Notes under the pieces: generated by a model
Seen by the model: the letters and a program-made list of their open reading frames with translations, nothing else
What the model was told of the DNA's origin: nothing
Database searches by the model: none
Assembly (NCBI GenBank): GCA_022843345.1
Contig: JALHNW010000003.1
Coordinates: 1-20,653, forward strand
Direction of reading: 5' to 3'
DNA length: 20,653 nt
From: Rubritepida sp.
Lineage (GTDB): Bacteria; Pseudomonadota; Alphaproteobacteria; Acetobacterales; Acetobacteraceae
Translations under genes and position numbers: made by a program
Part shown: positions 7,879 to 14,523 of the stretch, piece by piece
Position numbering within the stretch: position 1 is the stretch's first letter
Layout: each line of letters opens with the position of its first letter

Positions 7879-8595
7879 TCAGCCGGAAGCCGGCCGGGCG
7901 GGCTTATGGACGTGCAGGGCGATGAACGCCGCCCCGAAGGTCGTCACACGGCCGAGCTGCGCATCGAACCCGGAGATCAGTCGCGCCATCGCGGCGTTCG
8001 GCGGGTGGAAGACCGCCCCCCGGACGTCGTCGATCACCAGGCTGGCGGCTGCCGCCGCGCGGCGCAACTGGCTGGCCGAGTGGAAGGCCGCGCTGCGCCA
8101 GAGCCGCGATCCGATCCAGCCGCGGATGCGCCGGCGCAGCGCCCACAGACTCCAGCGTCCGAGCTCGCCGATCACCAGCCGCCCGCCGGGGCGCAATACG
8201 CGCGCCATCTCACGCCAGGCCGTCGCCTCGTCCTTGACGAAGCACAGCACGGTGACGGCCGTGAGCAGGTCGAAAGAGGCGTCGGGGAAGGGCAGCGCCT
8301 CGATGCGGCCCTGCACGAAGCGGATGTCCTGCCCGGCCGTTCGCTCCGCCGCCGCGCGCAGCATGGCGGCGTCCGGATCGATGCCGGTCACGCGCGCGCC
8401 AGCGGCGGCGAGTTCCACCGCGAGCAGCCCGTCGCCGCAGCCAATGTCGAGACTGTCGAGCCCGACCACGTCGCCGATCATCGGCCGAAGCGCCGCGGCC
8501 TCGCACGCATCGGTGATGCGGCCGAGCGACGAGATGCGCCAGGCGCGATAGGCTTCCGGCCCCGTGGGGATCGGCGCGGTGCTAGCCCCGCTCAG
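7879..8595 (-). CDS. Class I SAM-dependent methyltransferase, apparent CTG start
   Basis: The Rossmann core is clear: motif I LDIGCGDG, then VTGIDPDAAML, PFPDASFDLLTAVTVLCFV and RVLRPGGRLVIGEL (Methyltransf_11 type). The first ATG is at 8481, giving 200 residues, but the frame continues upstream to 8607. The segment before that ATG (EAYRAWRISSLGRITDACEAA) looks like the conserved N-terminal helix of this family. No ATG, GTG or TTG exists in that stretch. The best start is CTG at 8593-8595, overlapping the TGA of the DsrE gene, with AAGGTG eight bases before it; this gives 238 residues. If the CTG is not used, the protein starts at 8481. Substrate unknown; the Ala-rich C-terminal half is variable. 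Third or fourth gene of the rhodanese/DsrE operon, so a sulfur or lipid substrate is possible. Confidence 0.8.
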   Translation of the reverse strand: MSGASTAPIPTGPEAYRAWRISSLGRITDACEAAALRPMIGDVVGLDSLDIGCGDGLLAVELAAAGARVTGIDPDAAMLRAAAERTAGQDIRFVQGRIEALPFPDASFDLLTAVTVLCFVKDEATAWREMARVLRPGGRLVIGELGRWSLWALRRRIRGWIGSRLWRSAAFHSASQLRRAAAAASLVIDDVRGAVFHPPNAAMARLISGFDAQLGRVTTFGAAFIALHVHKPARPASG

Positions 8596-8945
8596 AACAC
8601 CAGCACCTTATCGGCATCGATGGTCGCTGCCGCGAGTTCGTCCATGGTGCTGCGACGGGCGCCGTCCATGATGTCCTGATCGGTCATGCCGCGGGCATCC
8701 ATGCAGGTGCCGCAAAGCAGCACGGCGCCCTTGCCGACAACCACGCGCTTCAGCATGCGCTCAAGGCTGTAGTAGCCCTCCGGCACCTTCTGGCCCCGCC
8801 GCGCGGCGCCGACCGCATCGGCCATCAGGAAGACCGTGACCTCGGTGGCCGGATCGCGCTTGAGCAGGGCACCAGCCAACCGCAGTGCGTTGTAGCAGCG
8901 CTCGGTGCCGTAGGGCGGATCGTTGACGATGAAGAGGATCTTCAC
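8592..8945 (-). CDS. DsrE/DsrF-family protein
   Basis: 117 residues from the GTG at 8943-8945, which has a strong GGAGG seven bases upstream and overlaps the preceding TGA as GTGA. A longer frame to 9017 exists but its extra residues are shadow sequence. The start VKILFIVNDPPYGTERCYNALRLA and the loop VLLCGTCMDARGM are characteristic of the DsrE-like fold. The CGTC pair (about residues 78-81) is the candidate sulfur-carrying site. Proteins of this family carry or relay persulfide sulfur in TusBCD and Dsr systems; single-domain relatives with this CGTC loop are common and mostly uncharacterised. It lies between a rhodanese-domain membrane protein and a methyltransferase, consistent with sulfur transfer or detoxification in the cytoplasm. 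Confidence 0.87.
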   Translation of the reverse strand: MKILFIVNDPPYGTERCYNALRLAGALLKRDPATEVTVFLMADAVGAARRGQKVPEGYYSLERMLKRVVVGKGAVLLCGTCMDARGMTDQDIMDGARRSTMDELAAATIDADKVLVF

Positions 8946-9973
8946 GTGGGCGCCTCCTTCGGCGTTGCGCCGGCGATCGGCGCGCCGCGGGTCACGGGTA
9001 GACCCGCAGCGGTCCATGCCTTCATGCCGCCGCGCAGCACAGCGACATCTTGATGCCCGGCGGCGACCAGCGCCTCGGCCGCGCGGGCGGACCGGCGATC
9101 GGTCAAGCAGACCAGCACCACCGCGCCCGTGCCGGCCTGAGCCGGGTCCGCCACCAACGCTTCCACCGGGATGTTGGCGGCGCGCGCGATGTGGCCGAGC
9201 GGGCCGGTGAACTCGTCAGCTCCGCGCACATCGATCACCCTCGGCGCGCCGGTTGCGGCGAGCACCTGCGACAGGGCATCGACATCGGTCCAGGCCATCG
9301 GCTCCCCGGCCGGGGCGGGCCGGCGGACGCGACGCAGCAGCCGTGGCAGGAAGGCAATGGCAGCGAGCACCGCCAGGCCGAGCAGCCCGTAGCGCAGCGC
9401 CGCCGCGTCGTCGCCCGAGAGCGCGCCGCGCCCGGCATGGCCGAGCCAGGCATAGGCAGCCGTGCCCGGGATCATGCTAATGGCGGTCGCCAGCACATAC
9501 TGGCCGATCGGGATGCGCGTTAGGCCCAACGCGTAGTTGGCAAGATTGAAGGGCACCGCCGGCACCAGACGGACCAGCGCGACGAAACGCCAGCCCTCGG
9601 CCTCCACCCCGTCGACGACCTGCTTGAGCCGCCCGCCAGCGCGTCGTGCCACCCAGTCGCCGGCAAGATGGCGGGCCACCAGGAAGGCGAGCGTTGCCCC
9701 GAGCGTTCCACCCGCGAGGTTGATGACCGTGCCGAGCACCGGCCCGAACAGGGCGCCGCCGGCCAAACCGAACACCGAACCCGGCAGGAACAGCACAGTC
9801 GCCGCCGCAAAGATCAGGACGAAGCCGACCGCGCCCCAGGCGCCGAGGCCGCGCACCGCGTTCTCCAGTGCCGTGAGGTCCAGCCGGTCACGCACCAGGA
9901 AGGTCGCCGCGACCGCCGCCGCCAGCACCGCTGCCAGCAGCCAGCGGGACAACGGCCGCTGGGGCGCCGACAT
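8942..9973 (-). CDS. TVP38/TMEM64 (VTT-domain) membrane protein fused to a rhodanese domain
   Basis: 343 residues. Residues 10-28 are a first membrane helix. Residues 45-180 are the VTT/SNARE-associated domain with FLPGSVFGLAGGALFGPVLG (about 62-81) and RLVPAVPFNLANYALGLT (135-152), the two paired re-entrant loop motifs. A further helix is at about 195-213. After a basic linker, residues 226-330 form a rhodanese domain: RVIDVRGADEF, then VLVCLTDRRSA with the putative catalytic Cys289, then VAVLRGGMKAWTAAGLPV. The VTT part belongs to the DedA/TVP38 superfamily of membrane proteins, some of which are lipid scramblases or small-molecule transporters. The fused rhodanese suggests sulfane-sulfur handling at the inner membrane face. 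The start shares one base with the stop of the hydroxylase gene (TGATG), so translation is coupled. Confidence 0.9.
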   Translation of the reverse strand: MSAPQRPLSRWLLAAVLAAAVAATFLVRDRLDLTALENAVRGLGAWGAVGFVLIFAAATVLFLPGSVFGLAGGALFGPVLGTVINLAGGTLGATLAFLVARHLAGDWVARRAGGRLKQVVDGVEAEGWRFVALVRLVPAVPFNLANYALGLTRIPIGQYVLATAISMIPGTAAYAWLGHAGRGALSGDDAAALRYGLLGLAVLAAIAFLPRLLRRVRRPAPAGEPMAWTDVDALSQVLAATGAPRVIDVRGADEFTGPLGHIARAANIPVEALVADPAQAGTGAVVLVCLTDRRSARAAEALVAAGHQDVAVLRGGMKAWTAAGLPVTRGAPIAGATPKEAPT

Positions 9974-10809
9974 CAGGCGCGCTCGCGCCGGCCGAGCGGA
10001 TAGGCGCGATCATCCTCTCGCAGCGGCTGGGTCAGCATGCGATCGAGGCGCAGCTCACGCGGGTCGCGGAACTGCTCGATGCCGATCGTCATGGCCTCGT
10101 GCCCGGCGGCGGGCTGGGCGCGATAGGTGCCGAAGATCCGGTCCCAGACCGCCAGGTTGAAGCCGAAATTGCTGTTGGTTTCGCGCGGCACCACCGAATG
10201 ATGGACGCGGTGCATGTCGGGCGTGACCAGCACAAGCCGGAGCAGGCGGTCGAGCCGTTCCGGCAGGCGCAGATTGGCGTGGTTGAATATCGCGGTTGCG
10301 TTCAGCAGCACCTCGAACACCAGCACCGCGACCGCCGGCGCGCCGAGGGCGACCACCACCATCAGCTTGATGACCATCGACAGCAGGATCTCGACCGGGT
10401 GGAAGCGCAGGCCGGTGGTGACGTCGAAGTCGAGGTCGGCGTGGTGCATCCTGTGCAGCCGCCATAGCGCGGGCACAGCGTGGAACATCACATGCTGCAG
10501 ATAGATGGCGAGGTCGAGCAGCACGACAGCGAGTAGGATCGCAAGCGGCTGCGGCACCCCGAGCCAGGGCAGCAACCCAACCCCGCGCCCCTCCAGGGCG
10601 AGCGCCAAGCCGACCGCCGCGGTGGGGAAGACGAGGCGCACCACCAGGCTGTCGAGCACCACTACGCCGAGGTTGCTCGGCCAGCGCAGCCAGCGCCCGG
10701 CGCTGCGCTGGCGGCGCGGCAGCCAAGCCTCCAAGCCTGCCATTAGGGCCAGGATGCCGGCGAAGACCGCCAAACGGATCAGTGGCTCGTGGGCCAGAAG
10801 GCTGTTCAT
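9973..10809 (-). CDS. Sterol desaturase / fatty acid hydroxylase family membrane di-iron protein
   Basis: 278 residues with four or five hydrophobic segments. The histidine boxes of the family are in order: H106-xxx-H110 (HVMFH), H119-xx-HH123 (HRMHH), a conserved FHPVE at 137, H177 (FNHANL) and H200-xx-HH204 (HRVHH). These bind the two irons that activate O2 for hydroxylation or desaturation of a lipid. It ends with SNFGFNLAVWDRIFGTYR, also typical. First gene of the minus-strand operon, directly facing the ArsR-rhodanese regulator across an 81-base promoter region. The substrate is unknown. Its place at the head of a sulfur-related operon is a recurring kind of context for this subgroup as far as I recall, but the functional link is not established. 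Confidence 0.9.
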   Translation of the reverse strand: MNSLLAHEPLIRLAVFAGILALMAGLEAWLPRRQRSAGRWLRWPSNLGVVVLDSLVVRLVFPTAAVGLALALEGRGVGLLPWLGVPQPLAILLAVVLLDLAIYLQHVMFHAVPALWRLHRMHHADLDFDVTTGLRFHPVEILLSMVIKLMVVVALGAPAVAVLVFEVLLNATAIFNHANLRLPERLDRLLRLVLVTPDMHRVHHSVVPRETNSNFGFNLAVWDRIFGTYRAQPAAGHEAMTIGIEQFRDPRELRLDRMLTQPLREDDRAYPLGRRERA

Positions 10810-10823
10810 GGAGCGGTTCCGGG

Positions 10824-10852
10824 TTGACGTGGCCCTGGCGGCTGTTCATTAT
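10824..10852 (+). promoter_or_regulatory. Predicted promoter of the ArsR-rhodanese gene
   Basis: TTGACG (10824-10829), 17-base spacer, CATTAT (10847-10852). On the other strand AATAAT (10853-10848) is a good -10 for the divergent operon, with a poor -35. The two -10 elements overlap, next to the palindrome at 10852-10869. Confidence 0.45.
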
Positions 10853-10869
10853 TCAATCACACGATTGAA
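10852..10869. promoter_or_regulatory. Palindromic operator candidate for the ArsR-type regulator
   Basis: TTCAATC (10852-10858) and GATTGAA (10863-10869) form a perfect 7-bp inverted repeat with a 4-base spacer. This is the size and AT-rich character of ArsR/SmtB operators. It covers the start-site region of both divergent promoters, so one bound dimer could repress the regulator and the whole minus-strand operon. Confidence 0.6.
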
Positions 10870-10890
10870 CGTAGGATCGGGGCCAAGCCC

Positions 10891-11559
10891 GTGTCAAGCA
10901 GCGACAGCACCCCGAAGCGCCGCCTCCTCGCCGCCTTCGCTTCCGTGGGGCGTGCGCTTGGACACGAACATCGGCTGGAACTGCTCGAAGTCCTGGCGCA
11001 GGGGGACCGCACAGTCGACGCGCTGGCCGCGCGCTCCGGCCTGCCCTTCGCGAACACCTCGCAGCACCTGCAGCACCTGCGCCGTGCCGGCCTCGTCGAG
11101 ACGCGGCGCGAGGGCAAGCACGTGGTCTACCGCCTGAGCGATGACGCGGTACCGGCGCTGCTCACCGCGCTGCGGCGGGTAGCGGAGCGCAACCTTGCCG
11201 AGGTCCAGCACGTGGTCGCCACCTACTTCGCTGGGCGCGACCGCCTGGAAGCGGTGTCACGGGACGATCTGCTCGCCCGGCTCGGTGAAGGCGGCGTCAT
11301 CCTGCTCGACGTACGGCCGGAGGACGAGTTCGCGGCCGGCCACCTGCCCGGCGCCCTGAACGTGCCGCTTCACCGGCTGGATGCGGCCATCGCCGCGCTG
11401 CCGCGCGACTGCGAGGTTGTCGCCTACTGCCGAGGTCCCTATTGCGTGCTGTCCTTCGATGCGGTGGAGGAGCTCCGGCGTCGGGGATTTCGGGCGCGGC
11501 GCCTGGAAGACGGCTTCCCGGAGTGGAAGGCGGCCGGCCTGGCCGTAGAGGCGGCGTGA
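10891..11559 (+). CDS. ArsR-family transcriptional regulator fused to a rhodanese domain
   Basis: 222 residues with a GTG start. Residues 15-95 are the ArsR winged helix: ALGHEHRLELLEVLAQGDRTVDALAARSGLPFANTSQHLQHLRRAGLVETRREGKHVVYRL. Residues 96-117 are a linker helix. Residues 120-220 are a rhodanese domain with LLDVRPEDEFAAGHLPGALNVPL, the active-site loop C180-RGPY-C185, and DGFPEWKAAGLAVE. The ArsR part has no cysteine at all, so metal thiolate sensing or the SqrR/BigR dithiol mechanism in that domain is ruled out. Sensing, if any, should involve Cys180/Cys185 (or Cys174) of the rhodanese. It diverges from an operon with a second rhodanese and a DsrE protein, so persulfide or thiosulfate sensing is inferred. 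ArsR-rhodanese fusions exist in databases but are little studied. Confidence 0.9.
   Translation: MSSSDSTPKRRLLAAFASVGRALGHEHRLELLEVLAQGDRTVDALAARSGLPFANTSQHLQHLRRAGLVETRREGKHVVYRLSDDAVPALLTALRRVAERNLAEVQHVVATYFAGRDRLEAVSRDDLLARLGEGGVILLDVRPEDEFAAGHLPGALNVPLHRLDAAIAALPRDCEVVAYCRGPYCVLSFDAVEELRRRGFRARRLEDGFPEWKAAGLAVEAA
11236..11499 (+). repeat. Direct repeat copy 1 (rhodanese-coding, within the ArsR-rhodanese gene)
   Basis: 264 bases that align without gaps to 12227-12490 at a constant offset of 991. The longest exact run I see is 31 bases, 11329-11359. By hand, 65 of 88 encoded residues are identical. Confidence 0.8.
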
Positions 11560-11604
11560 CGGCGGAGCAGGCGGCACGGCCGCAATGAAGGGGGGAGCGG
11601 TCGG

Positions 11605-12105
11605 ATGCCTGTGACGCGAGAGGATCTGTTCCTACGCCTGGCGGCGCTTGGCATCGAGACGTCGACGTTGCCCTACCCCGAGCACCGAACAGTGGAGGAG
11701 GGCAAGGCGCTGCGCGGCGATATGCCGGGGAGCTTCACCAAGAATCTCCTGCTGAAGGACAAGAAGGGGCGGCTGTTCCTCGTGGTGGCGCACGAGGACA
11801 GCGTCTTCGACCTCAAGACGCTGCATGCGCGCGTCGGCGGTCAGGGCCGCCTTGGCTTCGCCACACCGGAGCAGGTTCGTGGCCTGCTCGGCGTCGATCC
11901 GGGAGCGATAACGCCCTTCGGGCTGATTAACGACACGGAGCAGGCCGTGGTGCCGGTGATCGAGGCCGCGCTGCTGGCTGCTGAATGGCTCAACTTCCAC
12001 CCGCTGGAGCAGACAGGCAGCACGAGCATCCGCCCGGACGATTTGCTCAGCTTTGTGCGGGCATGCGGGCACGCGCCGCTCTGCGTGGCGCTGGTAGACG
12101 GGTAG
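11605..12105 (+). CDS. YbaK/ProXp-ala-type aminoacyl-tRNA editing protein
   Basis: 166 residues, the normal length of free-standing ProX editing proteins. Family features: PEHRTVEEGKALRGDMPGSFTKNLLLKDKKGRLFLVV (about 25-61) with the conserved Lys of TKNLLLKD, then LINDTEQAVVPVIEAALL, and GSTSIRPDDLLSFVRACGH near the end. By family knowledge it hydrolyses Ala mis-attached to tRNA-Pro in trans, lacking in prolyl-tRNA synthetases without an INS domain. A long purine-rich ribosome site (AAGGGGGGAG) precedes the ATG by 7-8 bases. It stands 45 bases after the ArsR-rhodanese gene and before the degraded rhodanese copy. There is no obvious pathway link with them; co-transcription is likely because no terminator is visible between. 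Confidence 0.9.
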   Translation: MPVTREDLFLRLAALGIETSTLPYPEHRTVEEGKALRGDMPGSFTKNLLLKDKKGRLFLVVAHEDSVFDLKTLHARVGGQGRLGFATPEQVRGLLGVDPGAITPFGLINDTEQAVVPVIEAALLAAEWLNFHPLEQTGSTSIRPDDLLSFVRACGHAPLCVALVDG

Positions 12106-12118
12106 CCACGGGCTGCTC

Positions 12119-12135
12119 CTCCGCCGCCTGCGGAG
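12119..12135 (+). terminator. Hairpin after the editing gene (weak terminator candidate)
   Basis: CTCCGC (12119-12124), loop CGCCT, GCGGAG (12130-12135), 13 bases after the ProX stop. No T-tract follows, so an intrinsic terminator is only possible. Confidence 0.3.
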
Positions 12136-12166
12136 CGCGCCACGCAATGAGCGTCGCGCTGCGTCG

Positions 12167-12514
12167 ATGAGCCATATCGTCGCCCGACCGACTGCCGAAT
12201 TGAACATCTCCGTGGTGACGCCCGCCCGCGACAGCCTGGAAGCCGTGACGCGGCAGGATCTGCTCGGCCGGCTGAAGGCGCGCGACGTCGTCGTGCTTGA
12301 CGTGCGTCCGGAGGATGAATTCGCGGCCGGCCACCTGCCCGGCGCCCTGATCGTGCCTCTCGCCTCGCTCAATCGGGCCATGCTCGCGCTGCCACGCGAC
12401 ATGGAGATCGTCGCCTATTGCCGCGGACCATACTGCGTGTTGTCGTTCGATGCTGTTGAGGCACTGCGCGGCTCAGGATTCCAGGCACGACAAGGTCGCG
12501 GGCCTGACTGTTGA
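12167..12514 (+). pseudogene. Second rhodanese copy, C-terminally frameshifted
   Basis: The frame from ATG 12167 encodes 115 residues; residues 21-108 match the rhodanese domain of the ArsR-rhodanese regulator without gaps, including LDVRPEDEFAAGHLPGAL and the active-site loop C85-RGPY-C90. After GFQAR the frame ends in an unrelated QGRGPDC. The missing end is visible one frame over: from 12492 the bases read KVAGLTVEVA and stop at 12522-12524, matching KAAGLAVEAA of the intact copy. Compared with that copy, 26 bases encoding most of RLEDGFPEW are gone, which shifts the frame. There is no recognisable winged helix upstream; the first 20 residues match the linker only loosely. It could still be translated as a short rhodanese with an intact catalytic loop, so functional decay is likely but not certain. 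Confidence 0.7.
12227..12490 (+). repeat. Direct repeat copy 2 (degraded rhodanese)
   Basis: Pairs with 11236-11499 at offset 991; ends exactly at the 26-base deletion of the second copy. Exact 31-base run at 12320-12350. Confidence 0.8.
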
Positions 12515-12621
12515 AGTAGCCTGAGGGCGAAACGGTCGCCGCAGTATCCGCAGGAACCCATAGGGACGGAGCCTCCGCGATAGGCAATGGTTCAAGCCCG
12601 GGCGCGCTGCCTCCGAAAGAT

Positions 12622-13467
12622 CTACGCCAGCTCGCGCACGCGCTCATAGAACAGCCGCGCCGGCGCGCGCCGCGGCAAATCGGCGGGAAGCACTGCCCAG
12701 ATCTGTCGGCGCATGGCCGGGCCCGCAAGGGCGACCCTGACGAGCGAGCCCGCCGCCAACTCGTCGCGCGCCGCACATTCCAGCAGCACCGAGACGCCAA
12801 GCCCCGCCGCCACCGCTCGCTTCACGCCCTCAGTGCTGCCCATCGCCCGGGCCACGCGCATCGGGGGTGCCGCGCTGCCCAAGGCCTCGGCCAGCACCCG
12901 GCCCATGCCGGTGCCGGGTTCTCCGCCGATCAACGGCTCGGCCAGGAAGATCTCCAGCGGTATCGGTTCCGTGCCCGCATAGCGGTGGCCTGGTGGCACG
13001 ATGCCGATGACTGGCTCCTCCCGCCACGGCAACGCCTCGAAGCCTGGTCGTCCGTCCCACCATTCGGTGAAAGCGATGTCCGTCTCGCCAGCCGCCAACA
13101 ACTCGAGTGTCTCTGGGTTGGAGCCGAGGCGCAGTTCCTCTTCTGCACGCAGCAGTGGCGGAAGGAGGTAAAGGCCCGGATTGCGCGCCGAGCCGATGAC
13201 CAGCGGACGCGATGTGAACAGGCTCGCAGCTTGGCGTGCGCCTTCCACAAGGCGGCGGGCATGCGGCAGCAGGCGCTGCCCTTGTGGCGTCGGGGTACCG
13301 CCTCGGCGGCTGCGCTGGATGAGCGGCACACCGAGTTCCTCCTCCAGCCGGTGTAGGCGCTGGGTCAGCAACGGCTGCGACACGCCCAACCGCCGCGCCG
13401 CAGCGCGGAAGCCTCCATCTTCGACGACCGCGACGAAGCTATTCAGCAGGCCGAGGTCGAGCATCAT
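12622..13467 (-). CDS. ptxE: LysR-family regulator of the phosphite locus (PtxE-like)
   Basis: 281 residues. The N-terminal helix-turn-helix spans about 17-40 (GGFRAAARRLGVSQPLLTQRLHRLEEELG). The rest is the periplasmic-binding-protein-like effector domain (LVIGSARNPGLYLLPPLL, ETDIAFTEWWDG, GVKRAVAAGLGVSVLLECAA). The start ATGATG overlaps the TGA of ptxD by four bases, with GGAAGG five bases before the first ATG, so it is translated with ptxD. In Pseudomonas stutzeri WM88 the phosphite operon ptxABCDE ends with a LysR gene, and the same partnership here supports the name. The effector is unknown. It probably controls the divergent ptxD/ptxA promoter region. Confidence 0.8.
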   Translation of the reverse strand: MMLDLGLLNSFVAVVEDGGFRAAARRLGVSQPLLTQRLHRLEEELGVPLIQRSRRGGTPTPQGQRLLPHARRLVEGARQAASLFTSRPLVIGSARNPGLYLLPPLLRAEEELRLGSNPETLELLAAGETDIAFTEWWDGRPGFEALPWREEPVIGIVPPGHRYAGTEPIPLEIFLAEPLIGGEPGTGMGRVLAEALGSAAPPMRVARAMGSTEGVKRAVAAGLGVSVLLECAARDELAAGSLVRVALAGPAMRRQIWAVLPADLPRRAPARLFYERVRELA

Positions 13468-14450
13468 GCCGCCCTTCCGATCAGACCCGGCACCGGCGCG
13501 CCGGCGAAGAAGGCGGCCATCGATTCCGCGGCCGCCATCTCGATCGCCTCGCGCACCTGCGCGACGGCCGAGCCGAGATGCGGCGTGAACAACGTGCGTG
13601 GGTGCGCGAGCAGCGCAGGCGGGATCTCGCGCGGACGGTCCGGCAGGGCCCAGTCCTCCATGGCGAACACGTCGGCCGCGTATCCGCCGAGGCGCCCGGC
13701 TTCGAGGGCCGTCGCCACCGCCGCCTCGTCCACCAGCGAGCCACGCGCCACGTTCACCACCAGCGCGTGGGCCGGCAGCAACGCCAAGCGCCTCGCGTCG
13801 AGGATGTGGTGGGTGGCGGGCGTCAGCGGCAGGCCCAGCACCAGCGCATCGGCCACTGGCAGCAATTCCTCGATCGGCGCAGCGGTCACACCCGGCGGGG
13901 CCGGGGCGCCCGCGTCATGGCCAAGGATCCGGCAGCCGAAGCCCTGCAACCGCGCAGCCACAGCCTGGCCCACTCGACCGAAGCCCAGCAGCCCAACTGT
14001 CGCGCCTTCGAGCCCGGCTCCGTAGAGAATCGGCCGCCAGCCCGCGAAGCCGCCGCCGCGCACTAGCGCATCACCTACGCGAACATGCCGGCCGAGGCCG
14101 ATGAGCAGCCCGACCGCAAGCTCGGCCGTAGGCGCGGTCAGCAGGTCCGGCACGACGGAGACGACCACGCCACGGCGCTCACAAGCGGCAAGGTCGAAGT
14201 TGTCGGCCCCCTTCAGCGCACAGCCAATCATGCGCAGCCGCGGACAGGCAGCGAGGAAGGCCTCGTCCACATGGTCCGTCATGAAGGCGAGCAGCCCGTC
14301 TGCCTCGGCGGCGCGGGCGCGCAGCTCCACGACCGGCCAGGGCTCGGGGCCCGGGTTCATCTCGACGGCGGCAAAGCCCCGCAGGCGCGCGAGGACGCGC
14401 TCGTGCAGTGGCTGCGTCGCGAGGATGCGAGGTGGCGGGGCGGGTTTCAT
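13464..14450 (-). CDS. ptxD: Phosphite dehydrogenase, NAD-dependent (PtxD)
   Basis: 328 residues of the D-2-hydroxyacid dehydrogenase fold. It oxidises phosphite to phosphate while reducing NAD+. Distinctive PtxD stretches are present: LAFMTDHVDEAFLAACP, IGCALKGADNFDL, VPDLLTAPTAELAVG, YAADVFAMEDWALPDRPR and LFTPHLGSAV. Residues corresponding to the known active site of the P. stutzeri enzyme are kept: Met57, Lys80, Arg236, Glu265 and His291 (Met53, Lys76, Arg237, Glu266, His292 there). The dinucleotide motif is G156-F-G158-RV-G161, and Asp179 at the end of the second strand favours NAD over NADP. It diverges from ptxABC, unlike the single-operon order of the type locus. A GGAG lies about 11 bases before the ATG. 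A general hydroxyacid dehydrogenase is unlikely given the active site and neighbours. Confidence 0.9.
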   Translation of the reverse strand: MKPAPPPRILATQPLHERVLARLRGFAAVEMNPGPEPWPVVELRARAAEADGLLAFMTDHVDEAFLAACPRLRMIGCALKGADNFDLAACERRGVVVSVVPDLLTAPTAELAVGLLIGLGRHVRVGDALVRGGGFAGWRPILYGAGLEGATVGLLGFGRVGQAVAARLQGFGCRILGHDAGAPAPPGVTAAPIEELLPVADALVLGLPLTPATHHILDARRLALLPAHALVVNVARGSLVDEAAVATALEAGRLGGYAADVFAMEDWALPDRPREIPPALLAHPRTLFTPHLGSAVAQVREAIEMAAAESMAAFFAGAPVPGLIGRAA

Positions 14451-14482
14451 CGAGACGTCACTCCGATAGCCGTCGTGGCCGG

Positions 14483-14509
14483 GTTATACGGCGATAAATT
14501 ATCAAACAA
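14483..14509. promoter_or_regulatory. Divergent ptxD/ptxA control region with AT-rich palindromes
   Basis: In the 73-base gap, TTAT (14484-14487) and ATAA (14494-14497) form one inverted repeat, and GATAA (14493-14497) and TTATC (14499-14503) form another around a single A. A T-N11-A LysR-type spacing fits T14484 to A14496. On the minus strand TATAAC (14488-14483) is a good -10 for ptxD with a possible TTGTTT (14509-14504) 15 bases upstream. Confidence 0.4.
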
Positions 14510-14523
14510 GCGTGGAGTTGCAA

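Noticed and set aside
7729..8679. Plus-strand frame of 316 residues over the methyltransferase
   Set aside because: Antisense to a gene with clear SAM motifs; composition is that of a shadow frame.
12570..12612. tRNA-like GGTTCAAGCCC near 12583-12593
   Set aside because: The bases around the putative T-loop do not form a 5-bp T-stem and no anticodon or acceptor arm can be folded.
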